A stretch of 33,467 nt of DNA from Bacteroidota bacterium (GCA_023391015.1 JAEWBT010000013.1:1-33467), one strand, 5' to 3'. Shown: positions 25,338-33,203, counted from the stretch's first letter. A program made the numbers and translations. Notes: a model not told the origin generated them from the sequence alone.

Positions 25338-25369
25338 TTTGAAAGCGGCGCGCCCCACCGCTACTTTTG
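25338..25369 (+). promoter_or_regulatory. Promoter of the PIG-L deacetylase gene
   Basis: TTTG (25338-25341), 20 nt, TACTTTTG (25362-25369) fits the Bacteroidota consensus. The ATG at 25382 leaves a leader of only a few bases, and this rules out the in-frame TTG at 25367 as start. Confidence 0.65.
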
Positions 25370-25381
25370 CAGCTTATCCCT

Positions 25382-27865
25382 ATGAAAAAAGCCGTACTCT
25401 TTTTCGTTCTTTTTATTACCCATTTTTCCGGAAACGCGCAGGACTGGAAGCCCTACCGCCAACTGAGCGCCGCCGAAATTTTTCACGAAGTGCAAAAGCT
25501 CGGCGTAACCGGCTCGGTGCTGTACATCGCCGCGCACCCCGACGACGAGAACACCCGTGTGCTGGCATGGCTGGCGAACGAAAAAAAGGTGCGCACCGGC
25601 TACCTCTCGCTCACCCGCGGCGACGGCGGACAAAACCTCATTGGCACGGAACAAGGCGAAGCGCTTGGCATCCTGCGCACGCAGGAACTCTTGGCCGCCC
25701 GGCGGATTGACGGGGCCGAACAATTCTTCACCCGCGCCTATGACTTTGGCTATTCCAAAAACCCGGAAGAAACCTTTCGCTTCTGGAGCCACGACTCGGT
25801 GCTCTCGGATGTCGTCTGGGTGATCCGGAATTTCCGGCCCGACATTATCATTACCCGCTTCCCCACCACCGGCGAAGGCGGCCACGGCCACCACACCGCC
25901 TCAGCTATTCTCGCCGGCGAAGCCTTTGACGCCGCCGCCGACCCGAAGCGTTTTCCGGAACAATTGAAATACGTACAGCCCTGGCAAACCAAGCGCCTTT
26001 TCTGGAACACGTTCAACTTCGGCACGACCAACACCACGAGCGAAGACCAGATAAAAGTGGACGTAGGCGGCTACAACGCCCTACTCGGTAAAAGCTACGG
26101 CGAGATTGCTTCCCAAGCCCGCACGATGCATAAAAGCCAGGGTTTCGGCACGGCGCTGCAACGGGGCAGCAGCTTGGAGTATTTTAAGCAAATCAAAGGG
26201 TCTCCGGCGAAAGCAGATCTGTTTGAAGGGATTGATTTGACGTGGAATCGTTACCCGGAACTGGCGCAAGTGGGTAGCAGCGTTCAAAAGCTGCTCAGCG
26301 ACTGGCATTTTAGTCAGCCCGAGAAAAACCTGAATTCTTTGATCCTTTTCAAAAACAGCCTTCAAAAAATCACGGACAACCGGGCGCTGGACCGGGTGGA
26401 ACGAAAAGCGGTTTACACTGCTTTGGCACGTACGGAAAAACTGATTCCGCAAGTGCTGGGTATTTGGGACGAAGCAACGGTGAGTGAAGCGCAAACGGCG
26501 CACGGCAACAAGCTGAAAGTCACCCGCCAATTGCTGAACCGTTCCGGAAGCTCGATGCGTGCCTGGGACTCTACTTTGACGAAAGCAAGTGCCTTAAACG
26601 CAAACACCGTTCTGGCCGATACCTTTCCGACCACCATTCCAGGCGCTTTTCCCGGAAATATTTACTGGTTGCAGAAGTCCCGCCGGGGTGCGATGTTTAG
26701 TTCGCCGGATTACAGCATTCGCGGCGCAGGCGAAGCGCCTTACCTGGCCGTTTCGCGAATCATTCAACCTAACGGTGAAAAAGCGTTAACCTTCCGCACG
26801 CCGCTCGTCTATAAAACCACCGACCCCGTTAAAGGCGAAATATATCAACCGCTACAAATCTTGCCCGAAGTCACGCTGGATATTCTGGCCAATTCCCTGG
26901 TGTTTGAAAACTACGGGCCCAAAACCATTTTTGTAAAAGTCCACTGCCACGCCGATAATATTTCCGGAAGCCTAATGATAGACGCGGGCGACGGCTGGGC
27001 CATGCAGCGCGATGTTACGCAGGTTTCGCTTCGCAAAGGCCAGGATACGGTGGTGCCCGTTCGCATAACACCGGCTAAAGGCGCCGCGCCTACGTTTTTC
27101 CGGCCCACGTTTGTAAGCGGCGAAAAAACCTTTAACCAGCACGCGCGGCTTATCCACCATTCCCACATTCCCAACCAAACCTACCTGAGCGAAGCCCGCG
27201 CCTACATGACGGCGTTTCCGCTGGAAAAAGGTGGAGTCAAAAACATCGGCTACATCACCGGCGCGGGCGACGAAGTGCCGGAAGCCTTGCGCAACGTGGG
27301 CTACACCGTGACCGAACTTTCCCAAAAAGAAGTAGAAGCCGCCGACCTGTCCCGCTACGACGCGATTGTAACCGGCGTGCGCGCCTACAACACGCAGGAC
27401 TGGCTGCAAACCGCCTATCCGCGCCTGATGGACTACGTGAAAAAGGGCGGCAACCTGATTGTGCAGTATAACACCAACAGCCGCATCGGGCCGGTGAAAG
27501 CGCAGATTGGCCCCGACTCTTTCGCCATTACCCGCACCCGCGTGACGGACGAAGATGCCGCCGTTAATTTCCTCGCGCCGCAGCATCCGGTGGTCAACAG
27601 TCCCAACACAATCACAGCCGCCGACTTTACCGGCTGGGTGCAGGAGCGCAGTATCTACGAGGCCTCGGACTGGGCACCTTCCTTTACGCCTATCCTTGCT
27701 ATGGCCGACCCCGGCGAGAAAGCAACGGACGGCAGCCTGATTGTAGCGCCCTACGGAAAAGGCAATTTTGTGTACACCGGGCTGGTGTTTTTCCGGGAAT
27801 TACCCGTTGGCGTGCCGGGTGCCTACCGGCTGTTTGCGAATTTGCTGGCCTTGCCGAAGCGGTGA
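25382..27865 (+). CDS. Secreted PIG-L/LmbE family deacetylase with GATase-like C-terminal domain
   Basis: The 827-residue protein has a signal peptide (about 1-20), then a PIG-L/LmbE domain. The metal site is AHPDDE (51-56) with a later His pair in GGHGHHTAS (168-171). Family members are zinc-dependent N-deacetylases acting on GlcNAc-type substrates. The middle (about 240-620) is a long unassigned region. The C-terminal part (about 620-827: IGYITGAGDEVPEALRNVGY, YDAIVTGVRAYN, GGNLIVQYNT) looks like a ThuA/glutamine-amidotransferase-type Rossmann fold. This two-domain form is common in Bacteroidota, and its substrate is unknown. It is a single-gene unit bracketed by mirrored hairpins. Confidence 0.85.
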   Translation: MKKAVLFFVLFITHFSGNAQDWKPYRQLSAAEIFHEVQKLGVTGSVLYIAAHPDDENTRVLAWLANEKKVRTGYLSLTRGDGGQNLIGTEQGEALGILRTQELLAARRIDGAEQFFTRAYDFGYSKNPEETFRFWSHDSVLSDVVWVIRNFRPDIIITRFPTTGEGGHGHHTASAILAGEAFDAAADPKRFPEQLKYVQPWQTKRLFWNTFNFGTTNTTSEDQIKVDVGGYNALLGKSYGEIASQARTMHKSQGFGTALQRGSSLEYFKQIKGSPAKADLFEGIDLTWNRYPELAQVGSSVQKLLSDWHFSQPEKNLNSLILFKNSLQKITDNRALDRVERKAVYTALARTEKLIPQVLGIWDEATVSEAQTAHGNKLKVTRQLLNRSGSSMRAWDSTLTKASALNANTVLADTFPTTIPGAFPGNIYWLQKSRRGAMFSSPDYSIRGAGEAPYLAVSRIIQPNGEKALTFRTPLVYKTTDPVKGEIYQPLQILPEVTLDILANSLVFENYGPKTIFVKVHCHADNISGSLMIDAGDGWAMQRDVTQVSLRKGQDTVVPVRITPAKGAAPTFFRPTFVSGEKTFNQHARLIHHSHIPNQTYLSEARAYMTAFPLEKGGVKNIGYITGAGDEVPEALRNVGYTVTELSQKEVEAADLSRYDAIVTGVRAYNTQDWLQTAYPRLMDYVKKGGNLIVQYNTNSRIGPVKAQIGPDSFAITRTRVTDEDAAVNFLAPQHPVVNSPNTITAADFTGWVQERSIYEASDWAPSFTPILAMADPGEKATDGSLIVAPYGKGNFVYTGLVFFRELPVGVPGAYRLFANLLALPKR

Positions 27866-27873
27866 TGTTCCCT

Positions 27874-27962
27874 AAACCTATAAGGTTTCAAAAACCTTAT
27901 AGGTTTCTACCGGAAAATGAAAACACCCGTCAGGCTTTTGAAACCTGACGGGTGTTTTCATT
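27874..27962. repeat. Two hairpins downstream of the PIG-L gene (mirror of the upstream pair)
   Basis: The first is a perfect 15-bp stem (27874-27888 with 27892-27906, loop CAA). The second is a perfect 19-bp stem (27916-27934 with 27944-27962, loop CTTTTGAAA) containing ACCCGTCAGG. The second reaches into the end of the antitoxin-like relic and may act as a two-way terminator. Order and orientation mirror the pair at 25262-25337. Confidence 0.85.
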
Positions 27963-28160
27963 AAAGCGACTGGAGTTTCCGGAAAATTTCTTCCCTGCTC
28001 ATCGTATCACTTACATCTACTTTTGCAGGAGATTTAGAAGCCCTGCATCTTCCAATTCTTCGCTGGGCACCTCGGCAACACCTATTCCCGGCCTTTGTAG
28101 CAAGGCGGTGATAAACTGCATTTCAGCGGTGTCTTTTGGTGTGATTAAAAGCGATTTCAT
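27961..28160 (-). pseudogene. Antitoxin-like small gene broken by a one-base frameshift
   Basis: From the ATG at 28160 the frame gives MKSLLITPKD...LEDAGLLNLLQK and stops at 28017-28019. It resembles the small helix-rich antitoxin-like proteins common in Bacteroidota. The expected C-terminus is present in the next frame: KVDVSDTMSREEIFRKLQSL, ending at TAA 27961-27963. One extra base in the run at 28021-28024 would restore a 66-residue protein. No toxin gene (RelE- or PIN-type) follows, since the PIG-L gene converges from the other side. It is either a decayed remnant or a sequencing error in a homopolymer. Confidence 0.6.
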
Positions 28161-28187
28161 ACGCTTAAAAATACAAAGTTTCCGGAA

Positions 28188-28523
28188 ATGCGTGAGGGAT
28201 AGAGGCATTGTTTAAGCTCCTGCCCGTGGGTGGGGCTTGTGTGGATGAGGCAGAGCGAGTGCCGAAAGCCCGACCCGAAGGGGCACGCCATCTTGAGACA
28301 AAAGATTATAGACAAAAGATGAAGAGCCGACAAGCAAACCGGTCAGCAACTTTTGTCCTCCTGATACGGGAAATACGAGGTATAAAGTACTTTTCTGAGA
28401 CCCCGCCTTTCGGCGGGGTGACAAAACAAATGGATGAGAAACAGAAACGAATGAAAAGCTCTGCTGTTTCAAACAAAAAAGACGCCCCAAAAGGGCGTCT
28501 TAAGCATAAAATTTCCGGAATTT
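28188..28523. other. Gap with dispersed repeats and a terminator, no gene
   Basis: 28188-28290 is the inverted counterpart of the repeat at 4605-4700. 28400-28419 is a hairpin (ACCCCGCC, TTTC, GGCGGGGT) of the type scattered in such genomes. The DUF2911 terminator is at 28475-28501. TTTCCGGAAA is at 28179-28188, and TTCCGGAA is at 28513-28520. No coding region is credible. Confidence 0.55.
28475..28501 (-). terminator. Rho-independent terminator of the DUF2911 gene
   Basis: A 9-bp stem (AAGACGCCC/GGGCGTCTT) is followed on the minus strand by TTTTTT. It lies 23 nt after the DUF2911 stop. Confidence 0.85.
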
Positions 28524-29369
28524 TTACTTCGCTTTGGCCTGCGAAATGATCTTTTCGTTCATCGTCACATAGTCGGCATTTTGAGCCGCGCGGGCCAGCT
28601 CGATTGACTTCTGGGCCGTAGCAATGGCACCGGCTTTGTCGCCTTGCTTCAGCTGGATTTTGGCTTTCAGGTGCTGGACCCAGAATGCTTTTGGATTCTG
28701 GTCGATGGCTTTGTTCACCCACGTGAGCGCCTGACCGAGGTCTTTGCCGTTGTCATAGTAGTAGGCAGCAGACTGGTAATACGGGCGGCTGTCCATCTCC
28801 ATAGTTTTGGCGATATTGGCCATGATTTTAGCGTCAATATCCGCTTTCACAGCCACAGAAGCACGCGTGTTTTCCCACATCAGGTCCAGACGGGCGCTGT
28901 TGGAAGTCATGTCGCCAATGTTGATGGTGAACGTCTCTACGCGGTCGGTGAGGCGGGCGGGAATCACGGTTACACGCAGGGCTTCGTCAGCAGTGTTGTA
29001 GTTAGCCACATCGCCACCGAGGTTCAGGTTTTTGCTGAACATAATTTCCCAGCGGTCTTTGGCCGGAATGGTGTAGATGGAGTACGTGCCGGCAGCCAGC
29101 GGCTTGCCTTCGATGGTTACGTCTTCGCCAAAAGTGATCTTAGTGGAACCGTTTGCACCGGTGCGCCATACTTTTCCAAACGGAACCACATCGCCGTAGA
29201 TGGTGCGGCCTTTGGCCGAAGGACGGGAGTATTCCACTTTAATGTTAGAAAGGGCAAATGCCTGGTCAATGGTTTGCAGCGGCGACGGGGCCGGTACTTT
29301 CAGTTGCTGGGCAAAAGCAGCGCCGGAAAAAAGACAACCGGCAAGGGCGAGGGTCAAAAGCTTACGCAT
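28524..29369 (-). CDS. DUF2911 family secreted protein with TPR-like C-terminus
   Basis: The 281-residue product starts at the ATG at 29369 with a signal peptide (MRKLLTLALAGCLFSGAAFAQ). Residues about 25-165 match the DUF2911 pattern: VEYSRPSAKGRTIYG, PFGKVWRTGANGSTKITF, LAAGTYSIYTIP. The C-terminal 100 residues form amphipathic helices (QALTWVNKAIDQNPKAFWVQHLKAKIQL) like tetratricopeptide repeats. The biochemical function of DUF2911 is unknown; it is usually a periplasmic protein. It is a single gene with a TACCTTCG box at 29411-29404 on its strand, and with two TTTCCGGAAA copies (29415 and 29446) just upstream. Confidence 0.9.
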   Translation of the reverse strand: MRKLLTLALAGCLFSGAAFAQQLKVPAPSPLQTIDQAFALSNIKVEYSRPSAKGRTIYGDVVPFGKVWRTGANGSTKITFGEDVTIEGKPLAAGTYSIYTIPAKDRWEIMFSKNLNLGGDVANYNTADEALRVTVIPARLTDRVETFTINIGDMTSNSARLDLMWENTRASVAVKADIDAKIMANIAKTMEMDSRPYYQSAAYYYDNGKDLGQALTWVNKAIDQNPKAFWVQHLKAKIQLKQGDKAGAIATAQKSIELARAAQNADYVTMNEKIISQAKAK

Positions 29370-29403
29370 AAATAAGGGGAAGGGAAATGAGTTTATGAAG
29401 TTG

Positions 29404-29411
29404 CGAAGGTA
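29404..29411 (-). promoter_or_regulatory. Putative -7 box of the DUF2911 gene
   Basis: TACCTTCG on the minus strand is a near-consensus TAnnTTTG box 34 nt upstream of the ATG. No clear -33 TTTG was found. Confidence 0.35.
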
Positions 29412-29456
29412 CCGTTTCCGGAAATGATGGGTTTTTAAGCAGGATTTTCCGGAAAA

Positions 29457-30335
29457 TCAGCCCTGGAGCGTATAGGTTTCGCCTACTTTTTCGTAGGCCA
29501 GTTGGCGCTTTTTGTGGTACCACCACTCCGGGCGCATCGAAATCAACAGGTTGTTGAGGCCGCGCATCGGCAAAAGGTGGTACAGCGTGTTGAGCTTGCC
29601 GCCAATCGTATGCGGCATGGCGCGCAGGCTCATCGCAAAACCGCTTTCCAGGTATTCCATGTGGTGCCACATCTTGGTGGGCATAAACAAGGTGTCGCCG
29701 TGACCGAGGGTAGTTTCGTAGCCTTCGGCATGGCGCAGTGCGGGGTATTTTTCGTAGTCCACGCCGGCTTCATGCCACCGCACAAAAGAGGCCGCACTTT
29801 CCACCGTTAAAGGCATTTTGTAGAGCTTCTCGCTTTGCGAAAATGGAAACAAAAGCACGCGCTTTTTGCCCACAAACTGGGTGTGGAAGATGTGCGCCAG
29901 GTCGAGGTCGTAGTGCATATGAGCGATGCTGCCCGCGCCGCCTACAAACAAAACCGGAAAAGCCTTGATGAAACCGCCCATCAGCCGGTCGGGCCAGGTA
30001 AAATCTTTTTTGAGCTGTGGCGCGTGTTTGAAGATATTAAACAGAAACAGCCGCAGGTCGGACGGGCCTTTGCGAATGGCATCTATATAATCGCCAAACT
30101 TCATCTTACCGTCGCCGCCATTCACCAGAATGCGTGCACCGGCGCGGGTGTTGTTATACACTTCCACATCCACATCGCCCACCAGTTCTTTAAAAAGATC
30201 CCACGTCCATTTTTGGTAGGCAGGCCAGTCGTGGGAAAGGTTTTCGATAATCACCGGAATGCCCGGTTGCAGGTAATTTTTCCGGAAATCAGCGGCTGAA
30301 ATGTCGGAAACGCGGTCAATAGGTTGCAGTTTCAT
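29457..30335 (-). CDS. Cupin_8/JmjC-like Fe(II)/2-oxoglutarate-dependent oxygenase
   Basis: Members of this family hydroxylate proteins or small molecules with Fe(II) and 2-oxoglutarate. The 292-residue protein has the HxD part of the iron triad in AHMHYDLDLAHIF (His141, Asp143) and a distal His in GDTLFMPTKMWHHMEYL (His224 or 225). GKKRVLLFP supplies the usual 2-oxoglutarate-binding lysine/arginine region. The frame is open to 30395, but a -7 box (TATTTTTG, 30356-30349) lies inside that extension, so the ATG at 30335 (MKLQPIDRVSD) is preferred. It is a single gene, not obviously linked to its neighbours, and the substrate is unknown. Confidence 0.85.
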   Translation of the reverse strand: MKLQPIDRVSDISAADFRKNYLQPGIPVIIENLSHDWPAYQKWTWDLFKELVGDVDVEVYNNTRAGARILVNGGDGKMKFGDYIDAIRKGPSDLRLFLFNIFKHAPQLKKDFTWPDRLMGGFIKAFPVLFVGGAGSIAHMHYDLDLAHIFHTQFVGKKRVLLFPFSQSEKLYKMPLTVESAASFVRWHEAGVDYEKYPALRHAEGYETTLGHGDTLFMPTKMWHHMEYLESGFAMSLRAMPHTIGGKLNTLYHLLPMRGLNNLLISMRPEWWYHKKRQLAYEKVGETYTLQG

Positions 30336-30348
30336 ACGTGTGGGGCTG

Positions 30349-30356
30349 CAAAAATA
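30349..30356 (-). promoter_or_regulatory. -7 box of the cupin_8 gene
   Basis: TATTTTTG on the minus strand matches TAnnTTTG, 13 nt upstream of the ATG at 30335. It decides the start codon. A TTTCCGGAAA lies just upstream (30366-30375). Confidence 0.5.
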
Positions 30357-30395
30357 AGTATTCGCTTTCCGGAAATATCGTTTGTTTACGGTCAT

Positions 30396-30935
30396 TAAAA
30401 CGCATTCGTCTTCTACCGCAATGTCTTAAAAGCAAGATTGGAAATAAGTGCGTTTGCGTTCCAGTGGAACGCTTCGTAGGTAGCTAATATGCAGGTTGTT
30501 GAATACAGCGTTCCGGCGGGACGCCTTGTGAATCACGAAGCGTTCCGCTGGAACGCTATGGAAATACAACTTTTGTGTCTACCGACAAGGCGTTCCTCCG
30601 GCGGAGCGCGGCTACAACACAATCTTTGATCGCTACTCCCCATGAAGCGTTCCGGTGGAACGCTTCATGGTGCAAACTCTTGTTGCGAGCTTGGTTGCCT
30701 TTCGGGGAAAAGCCAATAGGGAGCCAAATGGAAGGCGGTTTTCCGACGTTCCGGCGGAAAGCTTTGTGGGTAGAAATAAAAGAATAGCATTCCAACCGCG
30801 TTCCGGCGGAACGCTTTGTGAATCCATAAGGTGTTCCTTTAAACGCTGTTGAAATGCAAGGATTGCCAACAAAGCGTTCCAGCAGAACGCAGACCGCTTT
30901 TTATGGCCTTCTTGCTTGCCGGTGACGATCTGAAA
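30396..30935. repeat. Array of about eight GCGTTCCGGnGGAACGC palindromes
   Basis: Imperfect palindromes lie at about 30456, 30508, 30540, 30592, 30648, 30752, 30798 and 30873. The best (30641-30669) has a perfect 13-bp stem, CATGAAGCGTTCC/GGAACGCTTCATG, with loop GGT. The copies vary in the middle (CCAGTGG, CCGGCGG, CCGCTGG, CCAGCAG), with the arms largely kept. Spacing is irregular (32-104 nt), and the sequence between copies is unique, so it is a REP-like cluster rather than a CRISPR array. No gene is credible here. Confidence 0.8.
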
Positions 30936-31799
30936 TCAAAACCCCTTGGGCTTTACAATCGTAAACACCCGCGAGATGTTGAAGCCAAAGCGGATGTCGC
31001 CATCAGTGACCTTGCCGCGCGTTTCACCAATATAACTACGTTCTGTCATGCCCGGCGCATTGGTGAAATGAAGCTGGAAAACGTGGCCACCGGTTTCAAT
31101 ATCAAAGCCAATGGCCAGGGCATCGGTGGTGCCGGAAAGGCGGTCGCCCAATACCGGAAAATACTCGGCGTTGAAGGTTACGCGGCGACTGAGCCGCACG
31201 CGCCCGCCGATGCCAAGGGCAAAAATATTGTTTGGATCCGCTTGCAGCGGAACGAGGTTGTAGTGAGAATAAGTCGGCGAAAGTTGCAGCGAAAACCGGT
31301 CGCTGAACTTGCGGGCAATCAAAAGCTGATGCGTAAAATTCAGGTTTTGAGAAGCGCTGTAGCCGTTGTTGGTGCGCAGGCTGATAGCACCCATATAGCT
31401 CACCGAAAGCGGCATATTGGTGGTGCGCTGGCGCAAAAGCCGGATTTTGGTGTAGCCGTCGATTTCTTTATTAAAACTGCTGCGGCCAATGCCAATCATA
31501 ATCCGGTCGGTGAGGCCGTAGTCCAGCATCAGCTTGGTTGTCGCACCATCGAGGCCGAAAAAGTCGTTGAAGCCGTTTTGAAGCGTGTTGAAACGGTGGG
31601 AAATCCGGAAATCCAGTACGCCTGCCGGCAGGTTTTCGATGCTGTGAGCGGTAACGAGGCGGGTGGTTTTAAACGTAGCGGTCACCAGTTGCGCCTTTTC
31701 CGCCTGCGGCCCAAGTGCGTCCAGCAAATCATCGTTTCCGGATTGGGCAAAGCCGGAAATTGGGGAAAACAGCAAGGCTAAAAAGGCAACGTACTTCAT
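30936..31799 (-). CDS. DUF5777 family outer-membrane beta-barrel-like protein
   Basis: The 287-residue product begins at the ATG at 31799 with a signal peptide (MKYVAFLALLFSPISGFAQ). The frame extends upstream to 31877, but that part crosses the promoter box and a palindrome. The body alternates polar and hydrophobic residues like a beta-barrel and has the DUF5777 features TFKTTRLVTAHSIENLP, DFRISHRFN and FGLDGATTKLMLDYGLTD. Its function is unknown. It follows a YceI gene and a CX4CH lipoprotein gene on the same strand, a combination I recall from other Bacteroidota, possibly linked to electron transfer or lipid binding. Confidence 0.85.
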   Translation of the reverse strand: MKYVAFLALLFSPISGFAQSGNDDLLDALGPQAEKAQLVTATFKTTRLVTAHSIENLPAGVLDFRISHRFNTLQNGFNDFFGLDGATTKLMLDYGLTDRIMIGIGRSSFNKEIDGYTKIRLLRQRTTNMPLSVSYMGAISLRTNNGYSASQNLNFTHQLLIARKFSDRFSLQLSPTYSHYNLVPLQADPNNIFALGIGGRVRLSRRVTFNAEYFPVLGDRLSGTTDALAIGFDIETGGHVFQLHFTNAPGMTERSYIGETRGKVTDGDIRFGFNISRVFTIVKPKGF

Positions 31800-31825
31800 A
31801 GGAAAAGGGCGGGAAAAGTGGTTTT

Positions 31826-31833
31826 CAAAAGTA
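31826..31833 (-). promoter_or_regulatory. -7 box of the DUF5777 gene
   Basis: TACTTTTG on the minus strand, 26 nt before the ATG at 31799. The 28-bp palindrome at 31847-31874 occupies the place expected for upstream promoter elements. Confidence 0.5.
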
Positions 31834-31846
31834 CAGACCCCGTTAC

Positions 31847-31874
31847 GTAGAGACGTTGCATGCAACGTCTCTAC
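31847..31874. repeat. Perfect 28-bp palindrome, copy A
   Basis: Half-site GTAGAGACGTTGCA is followed by its exact reverse complement. It is identical to copy B at 31969-31996. It lies between yceI and the DUF5777 promoter, and a TTTCCGGAAA follows at 31877. Confidence 0.95.
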
Positions 31875-31968
31875 CATTTCCGGAAAATTTTGGGATTGAA
31901 TAATTGCGTGTGGAAGGCCAAGCTAAGGTTGTGCGCCTATACCTTACTCGCACGTTTTGAAAAATGGT

Positions 31969-31996
31969 GTAGAGACGTTGCATGCAACGTCTCTAC
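31969..31996. repeat. Perfect 28-bp palindrome, copy B, overlapping the yceI stop
   Basis: It is the same 28 bp as copy A. Its right end supplies the yceI stop codon (31993-31995). The two copies enclose 94 nt. Confidence 0.95.
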
Positions 31997-32538
31997 AACG
32001 GCTGCATCGCAATGACCAGGGTAACGTCCACCGATTCGGCGATTTGCGCAGCAACCAGCGTCGGGATTTTGATGTTGTAATCGGCGAGGCGCACGGGAAA
32101 GGTTCCGGTCGCGCCCGCTTTGCCGTCTTTCACAAGAATCTGCACCGGCGCGGTTACTTTCTGGCTTACGCCGTGGATGGTGAGATTTCCGGAAACCGTC
32201 ACCTGATACACGCCGTCTTTGCCCCAGTCAATTGCTTTTGGGTTTTGAATCGCACCGCGAAATTCGGCTTTGGGGAAGCGGTCGCTTTCCAGGTAGTTTT
32301 CATTGAAATGGCTTTCCATCAGGGCGCGCTCAAACTTAAAATCGCGCACTTGCAGCGACACGGCGACTGCACCGGTTGCGGCATCCACCACGGCCGAAAC
32401 GGCTTTATTCCGTGCTTCAATATTTTCCAGCGGCGTTTTGGAGAAAAAATCTACCTGCCCGGCGCGCGTGCCCCATTTCTGCGCGAACGCACCGGAGAAA
32501 ATTCCGGAAAAAAGCAGGGTTAAAAGGATTTTTTGCAT
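31993..32538 (-). CDS. YceI family periplasmic protein
   Basis: YceI proteins are small secreted lipocalin-like barrels that bind isoprenoid or other lipid chains. The 181-residue product has a signal peptide (about 1-19, ending GAFAQ). It also has the family features VDFFSKTPLENIEARN, FERALMESHFNENYLES, FPKAEFRG and VSGNLTIHGVSQKVTAPV. Length is normal. It lies between a CX4CH lipoprotein gene and the DUF5777 gene on the same strand. The gaps of 166 and 193 nt make separate promoters possible. The stop codon lies inside a 28-bp palindrome. Confidence 0.93.
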   Translation of the reverse strand: MQKILLTLLFSGIFSGAFAQKWGTRAGQVDFFSKTPLENIEARNKAVSAVVDAATGAVAVSLQVRDFKFERALMESHFNENYLESDRFPKAEFRGAIQNPKAIDWGKDGVYQVTVSGNLTIHGVSQKVTAPVQILVKDGKAGATGTFPVRLADYNIKIPTLVAAQIAESVDVTLVIAMQPL

Positions 32539-32704
32539 GAAAAATTTAAAGGCGCAACAACTCTATGTGAAAATGACCAATAGGACTTTAAATTCTATGG
32601 CTTGGTTTAGACGACCTGAATTTTGGCTTTTGAATTTCCTGAACATTGGTCTTTGAATCTTGGGTTTTGATTTTTGGTTCTTGGCCTTTGTTTTCTGCCT
32701 TGGC
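32539..32704. other. Low-complexity gap yceI-lipoprotein
   Basis: The spacer is rich in degenerate TTGG/TTTTG words (32620-32700), giving a Lys/Gln/Pro-biased spurious frame on the minus strand. No gene or terminator is convincing. Confidence 0.4.
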
Positions 32705-33076
32705 TTAGTTTTCCGGTGCGCCGTCGGCGACCCACTTGGCGTATTTGGCAATTGTACAATCATCCAGTTTCGGGGCGTTCAGCGGCATCAGCGCATAGCT
32801 GGGCGTGCCGCGCAGTGAGCCCAGCAAAGAGCCGTTGTCGGCCACCGCCTTCAGTCCCTGATACGTGGAAAGGTCGATATTTCCGGAATTGGCGCCGCCG
32901 GCTACGTGGCACCCGCTGATAGCGCAGTGCTGATTCGTAAACGGACGGATAAACGATGCGTAGGTGACGCCTGCCGTGTCGCAGTTGGCTACCGGCGTAG
33001 TGGATTCCATTTTGTCGTTGGTGCAGGCGGCGAGTGTGAATCCAAGCGCCAGACTACCTAAAATCAGGTGTTTCAT
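32705..33076 (-). CDS. Cytochrome c-like lipoprotein with CX4CH motif
   Basis: The 123-residue product has a lipobox LAAC with Cys18, so it is a predicted lipoprotein. A haem-attachment-like motif CAISGCH (Cys51, Cys56, His57) has four residues between the cysteines instead of two. Met97 in YALMPLN is a possible distal ligand. The last 20 residues (CTIAKYAKWVADGAPEN) match the end of small c-type cytochromes (IxxWIxxGAPxN). It is probably a periplasmic or membrane-anchored electron carrier. Haem binding is plausible but not shown, because CX4CH is non-standard. It is the first of the lipoprotein, yceI and DUF5777 trio. A weak TATCTTGC box lies at 33088-33081. Confidence 0.82.
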   Translation of the reverse strand: MKHLILGSLALGFTLAACTNDKMESTTPVANCDTAGVTYASFIRPFTNQHCAISGCHVAGGANSGNIDLSTYQGLKAVADNGSLLGSLRGTPSYALMPLNAPKLDDCTIAKYAKWVADGAPEN

Positions 33077-33159
33077 TTAAAGCAAGATAAGATTTTTAGC
33101 CGGGTTACTTTTCCGGAAAATTCCCTTCTTAAATCTAAAAAAGCCTTCCAACAATTCTG

Positions 33160-33203
33160 AAAAAAGAAGCGTCTCCTGATGCCCTTCAGGAGACGTTTCT
33201 TTT
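33160..33203 (-). terminator. Rho-independent terminator of the MFS gene
   Basis: A 13-bp stem with one wobble (33167-33179 with 33186-33198) is followed on the minus strand by a T-run. It lies 47 nt after the MFS stop codon. Confidence 0.85.

Noticed and set aside
30450..30890. Possible CRISPR array
   Set aside because: The repeats are short imperfect palindromes, the spacing varies from about 30 to 100 nt, and no cas genes are near. A REP-like cluster fits better.
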